This document shows positions 58,374 through 64,000 of a stretch of DNA of 64,000 bases, in pieces. Numbering within the stretch: position 1 is the first letter of the stretch; each line of letters begins with the position of its first letter. Both the position numbers and the translations under genes were made by a program. The notes under the pieces were generated by a model, which saw nothing but the letters and a program-made list of their open reading frames with translations, was not told the DNA's origin and ran no database searches. Source of the DNA: Rhodoferax_B ferrireducens_A (lineage in GTDB: Bacteria > Pseudomonadota > Gammaproteobacteria > Burkholderiales > Burkholderiaceae_C); assembly GCF_031458075.1 (NCBI RefSeq), contig NZ_JAVDXT010000002.1, forward strand, positions 558,001 to 622,000. The letters are read 5' to 3'.

Positions 58374-58503
58374 GTTGCTCCAAATATGTCAAAACGCTAA
58401 GGCAGACGTGCACCTCGATGGTGCTCGATTGGTGCGGCACGGGGATCGGTACATACCCCAGCGTCTGCCGACGTGATTATCTGCAGGTTCCATGCCATCG
58501 TCA

Positions 58504-58514
58504 GACATCATGTC
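58504..58514. promoter_or_regulatory. Small palindrome upstream of dppA
   Basis: GACATCATGTC is an 11-base palindrome in the 219-base gap between dppA and the MFS gene, next to an AT-rich stretch (ctattgtaaatatagcttgt). It is a candidate operator in the dppA promoter region; the regulator is unknown. Confidence 0.35.
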
Positions 58515-58592
58515 ACATAGGTGTCAGTGCTATTGTAAATATAGCTTGTAGTGCATGTGGGATGTGCGTTGGAGCCGGATTTGTGGTGTTTT

Positions 58593-59861
58593 CTACTTCG
58601 GCTGCACTTTGGTGCTGGCGAGCAATGGCCGCGCCATCAGCGCGCAGCCGCTGGCCAGCAGCCAGACTAGCGGCCAGCCCTGCAGCGTCAGCAGATGCGG
58701 CAAGGCCAGCGGCGTCACAAAGCAGACGCTGAACACGCAGGTATTCGCCATCGCCAGCGCCGTGCCCGACCGCTGCGCGCCGGCGCAGCTGGCCAGCTGC
58801 ACATAGGCCACGCCATGCCAGGCGGAGACGCAGATGCCGCAGATGGCCAGCAGCACCAGCAAGCTAGCGCGCAGCAGCGGCGAGGCCAGCAACTGCCCGC
58901 CGTCGGCCAGCGCGCTGAACAGCGCCAAGCCGGCAAACAGCGCCGCGCTGAGCCCGCTGCAGGCGCGCAGATAGGCCGGGCGGTTGCGCCGCTGGTCGGT
59001 CCAGCGGCCGCTCCAGACGCGCATCACCATCGCGCCGACCTGTACCAGCGCCATCGCTGCGGTGATGGTCGCCAGGCCGGCGTGGCCGTAGTCGTGCAGA
59101 AACACGGTGCCGAAGGACAGCACGGCGAACTGCGGCGCACACAGAATGCCGATGCCGGCCACGGTGCGCCAGATGCGCGGGTCGCGCAGTGGGCCGCTGC
59201 CCGCAGCGGTGGCGGGTTTTCTGTGCGTGGTCAGCGCCGGCTCGTGCACCCAGGCCCAGGTCAGCAGCGCGGCCAGCAGGCACAGCACGGCCAGCAGGCT
59301 GTAGATCGCGGCAAAGCCGTGCTGCAGTGCCACGGCCGGCAGCAGCAGCGCGCCGATGCCGCCGCCCAGCGGCACGGCGGTCTGGCGGATGCTCATGGCC
59401 AGGCCGCGCTCGCCGTCGGCAAACCACAGCATCACCGCCCGGCCGCTGGCACCGTTCACGCTGCCGCCCAGCAGGCCGACCAGCACCAGGCCGCCGGCCA
59501 GCCAGCCCAGCGCTGGAATCTGCCCGTTGGATGGTGCCGCCCACAGCGCCATCGCCGCCAGCGCCAGCGCGGTGCTGACCAGGCCGGTCAGCAGCACCGG
59601 GCGGTCGCCCCAGCGGTCGGTCAGCAAGCCCCAGGGCAGCTCGCTGATGGCGATTCCTAAGCCCATCAGGCCGAGCACCAGGCCTAGCGTGGCGTTGTCG
59701 AGCCGGTAGCCGTCGCGCATCAGCACGGCCGTCATCGGCAAGCCGCTAAAGGCCACGGAAAACGCCGCATTCGCGGCAACGCCGGCGGCCAGCACTTTCC
59801 AGCGGTGGCGCGGCGGCGGGCAGGTGACGAGGGGGGTGGAGAGGGTCGCTTGGTGTGTCAT
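58593..59861 (-). CDS. MFS transporter
   Basis: 422 residues with about 12 helices and a central loop near residue 200. LGLVLGLMGLGIAISELPWGLLTDRWGDRPVLLTGL holds the MFS motif A region between helices 2 and 3. A Pro-rich or charged stretch near HEPALTTHRKPATAAGSG marks the central loop. The substrate is unknown. It is divergent from a LysR gene with about 80 bases between the starts, so it is probably controlled by it. Confidence 0.9.
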   Translation of the reverse strand: MTHQATLSTPLVTCPPPRHRWKVLAAGVAANAAFSVAFSGLPMTAVLMRDGYRLDNATLGLVLGLMGLGIAISELPWGLLTDRWGDRPVLLTGLVSTALALAAMALWAAPSNGQIPALGWLAGGLVLVGLLGGSVNGASGRAVMLWFADGERGLAMSIRQTAVPLGGGIGALLLPAVALQHGFAAIYSLLAVLCLLAALLTWAWVHEPALTTHRKPATAAGSGPLRDPRIWRTVAGIGILCAPQFAVLSFGTVFLHDYGHAGLATITAAMALVQVGAMVMRVWSGRWTDQRRNRPAYLRACSGLSAALFAGLALFSALADGGQLLASPLLRASLLVLLAICGICVSAWHGVAYVQLASCAGAQRSGTALAMANTCVFSVCFVTPLALPHLLTLQGWPLVWLLASGCALMARPLLASTKVQPK

Positions 59862-59888
59862 GCGGCGGATTGTGGATACCGCAGACTG

Positions 59889-59928
59889 TTTTGAAAATCA
59901 GAAAATAGTAGACTGATCATTTTGAAAA
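59889..59928. promoter_or_regulatory. Direct repeats TTTTGAAAA between MFS and LysR genes
   Basis: TTTTGAAAA occurs at 59889-59897 and 59920-59928, 31 bases apart (about three helical turns), around the segment TCAGAAAATAGTAGACTGATCA. The pair is placed between divergent starts and is a good candidate LysR binding region. Confidence 0.55.
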
Positions 59929-59942
59929 CCGGGATGATTGCC

Positions 59943-60887
59943 ATGGGCCAGGTCACCTACGACATCGACATGCTGCGCAGCTTTTCCACCGGCATCGCGC
60001 TGGGCAGCTACGCCCGCGCGGCGGACCGCCTGGGCCGCTCCACCTCGGCCGTCAGCGCCCAGCTGAAGAAGCTGGAATCGCAGTCCGGCACGCCCTTGCT
60101 GCGCAAGTCCGGCCGCGGGCTGGAGCTGACCGATGCCGGCGAAACCTTGCTGGCCTACGCGCACCGGCTGCTGGCGCTGAACGACGAAGCCGTGGCCGCG
60201 GTGCGCGGCACCGACTTGCAGGGCCGGGTACGCCTGGGCCTGCAGGAAGACCTGGGCGAAGCCGTGCTGCCCGAGGCGCTGGGTCGCTTCGCCCGCGCCC
60301 ACCCCAAGGTGCGCATCGAGGCCTGCGTGGCGACCAGCGCGGTGCTGCGCGAGCGGCTGGCGCTGGGCCAACTGGACCTGGCGATGTTCTGGGACGTGGG
60401 CCTGGATGCTGCCGACCAGCACACCGACAGCGTGCTGCGCCTGCCACTGCAGTGGATAGGCCCGGCCGACCTGGATGCCCTGGATGCTCCCTGGTGGCAG
60501 CAGCTGCAGAAGGTGGGGCGGGGCGCGCAGGGCGACTTGCAAGAGCCGATACCGCTGGTCGTCGTCGATGCCCCATGCCCGCTACGCGAGATCGTCACCA
60601 CCACGTTGGAGCGCGCCGGCCTGCCGTGGCGCTATGTGTTCACCAGCTCCAGCCTGGCCGCGCTGTGGGCCGCCACCTCGGCCGGCCTGGGCCTGTGCGT
60701 GCGCACGCCGTTCGGTCTGCCGGCCCATGTGCGGACGATCGAACGTACTGGCACCGTGTTGCCGGCGCTACCGCAGATCACCTTGGCTCTGCGCCGCGCC
60801 AGCAGCGAACCCGAGCCGCCGGTGCAGCGGCTGGCGGAGTTGTTGACCGAGTCGGTGCAGCAGAATGTGCGGGTCCGGGTGCCGTAG
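59943..60887 (+). CDS. LysR-family transcription regulator
   Basis: About 314 residues from ATG 59943 (MGQVTYDIDMLRSF); a TTG at 59922 and an ATG at 59934 are also in frame. The winged helix spans about 8-67 (GSYARAADRLGRSTSAVSAQLKKLESQ), the effector domain about 90-300. It is divergent from the MFS gene and likely regulates it. After the stop, a diverged copy of the last coding segment (LAELLTDPAQQN versus LAELLTESVQQN) follows in another frame. Confidence 0.92.
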   Translation: MGQVTYDIDMLRSFSTGIALGSYARAADRLGRSTSAVSAQLKKLESQSGTPLLRKSGRGLELTDAGETLLAYAHRLLALNDEAVAAVRGTDLQGRVRLGLQEDLGEAVLPEALGRFARAHPKVRIEACVATSAVLRERLALGQLDLAMFWDVGLDAADQHTDSVLRLPLQWIGPADLDALDAPWWQQLQKVGRGAQGDLQEPIPLVVVDAPCPLREIVTTTLERAGLPWRYVFTSSSLAALWAATSAGLGLCVRTPFGLPAHVRTIERTGTVLPALPQITLALRRASSEPEPPVQRLAELLTESVQQNVRVRVP

Positions 60888-60907
60888 ATCAGGCTGGCGT
60901 CGCGGCC

Positions 60908-60943
60908 CTGGCCGAGTTGCTAACCGATCCGGCTCAGCAGAAC
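60908..60943 (+). pseudogene. Diverged duplicate of the LysR C-terminal coding segment
   Basis: ctggccgagttgctaaccga followed by tccggctcagcagaac repeats 60831-60866 with about 80 percent identity, 77 bases downstream. In its own frame it encodes LAELLTDPAQQN. It is probably the tail of a lost second LysR gene or a partial duplication. Confidence 0.6.
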
Positions 60944-60955
60944 TTACCCGCCAAT

Positions 60956-61336
60956 TCATCCGGCGGTAGGAACACCCGCCATCAGGTTGTGCTTATCAAA
61001 CGCCTTGCGCGCCATCGCCACCAGCTGGTTCTCGGTCGGGTGGTCCACCACCTCGTAGCCGACGATCTGCGGGATGAGCAGGGGGCGGTGCTTTTCGGCG
61101 TAGTGCTTGAAGTCGGCTGTGGCGGTGTGCGAGCCGGTGACCAGCACTTGCTGGATGCCGTCCAGCGCGTTGCAGACTTCGCCGAAGAATTCATGCTCGG
61201 TGCGTACTGCGCTGTTGCGTTGGGCGGTCTGGTGCTTGTGGGCCTGGATGCGCTGCGACAGCACCTGCTCGGCATCGAATTGCACGACCAGGGCGGATTG
61301 GTGGTCGGTCAGGACCACGGCATGGAACAGCGGCAT
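60956..61336 (-). CDS. Putative translational machinery protein (eRF1 domain-like)
   Basis: 126 residues from ATG 61336 (MPLFHAVVLTDHQSALVVQF). It resembles proteins annotated as translational machinery protein in Burkholderiales, related to eRF1 domain 3/Pelota-like folds: VLVTGSHTATADFKHYAEKH and VVDHPTENQLVAMARKAF. Its function is unproven. It starts one base after the stop codon of a DksA-like gene, so the two are translationally linked and probably both ribosome- or stress-related. Confidence 0.8.
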   Translation of the reverse strand: MPLFHAVVLTDHQSALVVQFDAEQVLSQRIQAHKHQTAQRNSAVRTEHEFFGEVCNALDGIQQVLVTGSHTATADFKHYAEKHRPLLIPQIVGYEVVDHPTENQLVAMARKAFDKHNLMAGVPTAG

Positions 61337-61337
61337 A

Positions 61338-61709
61338 TCAAAGTTTCCTTTCAAAAATCGAGGCACAGGCCACGCAACGCAGAGACTGGGGCTCTACGCG
61401 CAGGCGTTCGAAGGGAATGGGCTGCACGCAGTCCACGCAGATGCCAAAGTTGTCGTCCTGCAGGTGCTGTTCGGCCCGGGTGATGGCCGCCAGCTCCTGC
61501 ATGTCCATGTCGGTCAAGGCCCTGTCGACCTCGCGTTCTCCGGTGTCTTGCGCAAAGTCGTCGCCGCCCTGGGCCAGGGCTTCCTGGGCCAGGCCTGCGC
61601 TCGACACGCTGTTCGGGTGTTGCGCCAGGTCGTTTTGCAGCGATAGCCGCCGGGCCTGCAAGGCCTGGCCAATGGTGTTGCGCTGCTCTGTACTGAGGTG
61701 GGGGTGCAT
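61338..61709 (-). CDS. DksA/TraR-family zinc-finger protein
   Basis: 123 residues from ATG 61709, with CAGGAGAACACC as ribosome binding site. An N-terminal coiled-coil-like helical region with acidic tip (FAQDTGEREVDRALTDMD) precedes a C4 zinc finger CVDC-x17-CVAC. DksA/TraR proteins bind the RNA polymerase secondary channel. This is shorter than housekeeping DksA and lies outside a conserved dksA context, so a specialised paralogue is likely. Confidence 0.9.
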   Translation of the reverse strand: MHPHLSTEQRNTIGQALQARRLSLQNDLAQHPNSVSSAGLAQEALAQGGDDFAQDTGEREVDRALTDMDMQELAAITRAEQHLQDDNFGICVDCVQPIPFERLRVEPQSLRCVACASIFERKL

Positions 61710-61868
61710 GGTGTTCTCCTGTATGTCCATCATGGGCGTGGCGCAGTGGCTGGGTACTGATGCAGATCAATGGCGGGCCAGCTAAGGGCCACGGGTATGG
61801 CTGCACCATAGACAGGGCGGGCCAGGGCGTCTGTTCGTTCGCCCACATAGGTGCGGCTCCGCCGTGGG

Positions 61869-61928
61869 TTGCTATACAAGTAGTAGCTGCTAGCGCTGCT
61901 GGAATATGCGCTATAGGCTATTTTTATC
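61869..61928 (+). repeat. Dispersed short repeat upstream of the aldo/keto reductase gene
   Basis: ttgctatacaagtagtagct, then gctagcgctgctggaatatg and cgctataggctattttt. Same orientation and layout as 52711-52771. Confidence 0.8.
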
Positions 61929-62000
61929 TATATTGTTGGTGCAATGCACTAAATCGCTGCCGGTGCGATACTTGCCCTCCAATTTGACTAGGAGACATGC

Positions 62001-62984
62001 ATGCAATACCGCCCCCTCGGCCGCACCGGCTGGAACATCTCAACCGTCAGCTTCGGCGCCTGGGCCATTGGCGGCACCTGGGGCGAGACCGATGACGCTG
62101 AATCCATGGGCGCGCTGCACCGCGCGCTGGACCTGGGCGTGAACTTCTTTGACAGCGCCGATGTGTACGGCGATGGCCGCAGCGAGCGCCTGCTGGCCCA
62201 GCTCAAGCGTGAACGCAGCGAGCCTTTCTATATCGCCACCAAGGCCGGGCGCCGCCTGAGCCCGCACGTGGCTGGCGGCTACAACCGCGAGAACCTGACA
62301 GCCTTTGTCGAGCGCAGCCTGACCAACCTGAACACCGAGGCGCTGGACCTGCTGCAGCTGCACTGCCCACCGACCGAGGTGTTCTACATGCCCGAGGTGT
62401 TTGGCGTGCTCGACGACCTGCAAAAGGCCGGAAAGCTGCGTCACTACGGCGTGAGCGTGGAGAAGGTCGAAGAGGCGCTGAAGGCCATCGAGTACCCGGG
62501 CGTGCAGTCGGTGCAGATCATCTACAACCTGTTCCGCCAGCGCCCGGCCGAGCTGCTGTTCGAACAGACGCAAAAGCGCGGCGTCGGCATCCTGGCGCGG
62601 CTGCCGCTGTCCAGCGGCTTGCTCAGCGGCAAGATGACGGCCGACAGCAGCTTCGCCCCCGACGACCACCGCCAGTTCAACCGCGAAGGTGCGGCTTTCG
62701 ACAAGGGCGAAACCTTCTCCGGCCTGGACTACAGCGTGGGCCTGCAGGCGGTGGACGCGATGCGGCCGCTGGTGCCGGCCGGCCAGAGCATGGCGCAGAT
62801 GGCGCTGCGCTGGATCCAGATGCACCCGGCCGTGACCTGCTCGATCCCTGGCGGCAAGCGCGCCTCCCAGGTGGCCGACAACGTGGCGGCCGCCGACTTG
62901 CCGCCGTTGGGCGACGCGACGATGCAGGCCCTGGCCGAGGTCTACGCCCGCTACGCCAAGCCGCTGGTGCACCAGCGCTGGTAA
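62001..62984 (+). CDS. Aldo/keto reductase
   Basis: 327 residues, a TIM-barrel NADPH-dependent oxidoreductase. The catalytic Asp-Tyr-Lys-His set is visible: FFDSADVYGDGRSE (Asp and Tyr), IATKAGRR (Lys), and LLQLHCPPTEVFY (His). The substrate is unknown. TAGGAGACATGC precedes the ATG. The 290 bases upstream hold the promoter and a dispersed-repeat copy. It converges with the EAL gene, with 13 bases between the stops. Confidence 0.93.
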   Translation: MQYRPLGRTGWNISTVSFGAWAIGGTWGETDDAESMGALHRALDLGVNFFDSADVYGDGRSERLLAQLKRERSEPFYIATKAGRRLSPHVAGGYNRENLTAFVERSLTNLNTEALDLLQLHCPPTEVFYMPEVFGVLDDLQKAGKLRHYGVSVEKVEEALKAIEYPGVQSVQIIYNLFRQRPAELLFEQTQKRGVGILARLPLSSGLLSGKMTADSSFAPDDHRQFNREGAAFDKGETFSGLDYSVGLQAVDAMRPLVPAGQSMAQMALRWIQMHPAVTCSIPGGKRASQVADNVAAADLPPLGDATMQALAEVYARYAKPLVHQRW

Positions 62985-62997
62985 ACGTTCAACGGGC

Positions 62998-64000
62998 TTA
63001 GGCGCCGGGTGCCAGGTGCGTCGCCGCAAAGGCCGTGGCGGCCTCCAGCGGCAGCGGGCGCGCAAAGTGGTAACCCTGGCCGGTGGTGCAGGCCAGCTGG
63101 GTCAGCAGGGCGGCCTGCTCGGCGGTTTCAATGCCTTCGGCCGTGGTTTCCATGTGCAGTGCGCTGGCCAGGTCGATCACCGAGCGCACGATGGCCTGGG
63201 ACTCGGCGCTCTGCAGGATGGCCATCACGAACGAGCGGTCGATCTTCAGCTTGTGGAACGGAAAGCTGCGCAGATAGGCCAGCGATGAATAGCCGACGCC
63301 AAAGTCGTCCAGCGCAATCCGGATGCCGGCCGCGCGCAGGCGGTGCAGGGCGGTCAGCACGTCTTCGGTGTCCTTCAGGAACACGGATTCGGTGATCTCC
63401 AGCTCCAGCCGCTCGGCTGGCAAACCGCTGCGCGCCACGACCTCCAGGATCTTGTCGACCAACAGCTCGTCGTCGAACTGGCAGGCCGACAGGTTGACCG
63501 CCACCAGCAGCCCGGCCGGCAGCTGGTGGGCGGCGGTGCAAGCGGTTTCTAACACCCACAGGCCGATGTCGCGGATCAAGCCGGCTTCTTCGGCCACCGG
63601 GATGAACTCGGCCGGTGAGACATTGCCAAAGCGCGGGCTGGACCAGCGCAGCAAGGCCTCGACCCCGGTGATCTGGTGCGTGCGCAGCGAGATTTGCGGC
63701 TGGTACACCAGGTGCATGGCGCGCTGGGCGAGGGCCTGGCGCAAGCCGTCTTCCAGCGCGATGCGGCGCTGGGCTTTCTCGTCCATGGCCATGCAGAAAA
63801 ACTGCGCCTGCCGGCGGCCGCGCGCCTTGGCCTCGTACAGCGCCAGGTCGGCGTGGTGCAGGATCTCGTCGGGCTGCTGGCCGTCGCGCGGCAGAAAGGC
63901 GATGCCCATGCTGGTGTGCGGCGTGAAGCTGATGCCCGACAAGTCGCAGGGCTGCTCGATGGCCTGCATCAGCCGGGTGGCAAAGCAGCGGGCTTCGTCC
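62998..64000 (-). CDS. GGDEF-EAL cyclic-di-GMP protein, C-terminal part
   Basis: The gene is cut by the right edge; at least 333 residues are visible. The start lies outside: codons DEARCFATRL precede the ATG at 63969 in frame. The visible part begins in the tail of a GGDEF domain (SMGIAFLPRDGQQPDEILHHADLALYEAK), then a full EAL domain with EALLRW, NLSACQFDD, EITESVFLKD, ALDDFGVGYSSLAYL, LKIDRSF and the late AEGIET. The catalytic residues are complete, so it should hydrolyse c-di-GMP; whether the GGDEF part is active cannot be seen. Confidence 0.93.
   Translation of the reverse strand, partial: DEARCFATRLMQAIEQPCDLSGISFTPHTSMGIAFLPRDGQQPDEILHHADLALYEAKARGRRQAQFFCMAMDEKAQRRIALEDGLRQALAQRAMHLVYQPQISLRTHQITGVEALLRWSSPRFGNVSPAEFIPVAEEAGLIRDIGLWVLETACTAAHQLPAGLLVAVNLSACQFDDELLVDKILEVVARSGLPAERLELEITESVFLKDTEDVLTALHRLRAAGIRIALDDFGVGYSSLAYLRSFPFHKLKIDRSFVMAILQSAESQAIVRSVIDLASALHMETTAEGIETAEQAALLTQLACTTGQGYHFARPLPLEAATAFAATHLAPGA

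Noticed and set aside
56775..58400. Plus-strand open frame covering dppA
   Set aside because: It is antisense to a complete family 5 binding protein with signal peptide and ribosome binding site.
1..64000. CRISPR arrays, prophage, insertion sequences, tRNA or rRNA genes
   Set aside because: No regularly spaced repeats, transposase or integrase frames, or tRNA-like cloverleaf sequences were recognised by eye.

Overview
The window is GC-rich chromosomal DNA from a betaproteobacterium of the order Burkholderiales, most likely a Comamonadaceae member (Rhodoferax/Acidovorax-like). This is inferred from gene content and order: gpmA with ctpA and moeB on one side and rhodanese-grxC-secB-gpsA on the other, flhDC, Bug-family binding proteins, and a short dispersed repeat built around AGCTAT...TAGCGC motifs. 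No tRNA, rRNA, CRISPR array, prophage or IS element was seen. Both ends are cut inside genes on the minus strand.

Layout. 1-4.3 kb holds purine catabolism (uraH, xdhC, puuD) interleaved with a Bug binding protein and a lipoprotein. 4.3-8.2 kb holds a SnoaL-like protein, folE with a BLUF light sensor, an EamA exporter and a DUF429 protein. 8.2-14.5 kb is a signalling block: an orphan periplasmic binding protein followed by a CHASE-PAS-GGDEF cyclase, then a minus-strand run SulP transporter > GGDEF cyclase > FleN-like ATPase. 14.6-20.2 kb is housekeeping (moeB/thiF-like, ctpA, gpmA | rhodanese, grxC, secB, gpsA). 20.4-21.3 kb is flhDC. 21.3-22.05 kb is ribH2 under an FMN riboswitch. 22.2-27.65 kb is a single 1823-residue Ser/Thr kinase-ATPase-GAF-PAS-GGDEF protein.

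27.8-37.7 kb is a complete L-rhamnose operon on the minus strand, transcribed rhaD > rhaI > rhaS > rhaT > two permeases > rhaM > rhaK, with a CbbR-like LysR gene divergent from rhaD. 38.9-40.2 kb holds yghU and a 2x[4Fe-4S] ferredoxin. 40.2-43.5 kb is a fumarase/aspartase-superfamily lyase plus Bug binding protein, divergent from a GntR/UTRA repressor; an exact twin palindrome lies between them. 43.5-46.9 kb has two orphan periplasmic binding proteins divergent from a histidine kinase. 47-52.7 kb holds small stress and redox proteins (SRPBCC, OsmC, DsbA-like), a TauE/SafE permease and a divergent MocR/PaiB pair. 52.8-58.4 kb is a dipeptide-type ABC operon (dppABCDF). 58.6-64 kb holds a divergent MFS/LysR pair, a DksA-like plus eRF1-like pair, an aldo/keto reductase and an EAL phosphodiesterase cut by the right edge.

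Themes. Cyclic-di-GMP turnover is prominent: three cyclases with intact GGDEF/GGEEF and RxxD I-site motifs, plus one EAL protein. Flavin use recurs (FMN riboswitch, RibH2, BLUF, PaiB-like). The most unusual structural signal is the dispersed AT-richer repeat. About ten copies are visible; one lies in frame inside puuD, where it supplies the linker between the membrane and cytochrome c domains, and probable degenerate copies lie inside gpsA and at the start of rhaI.
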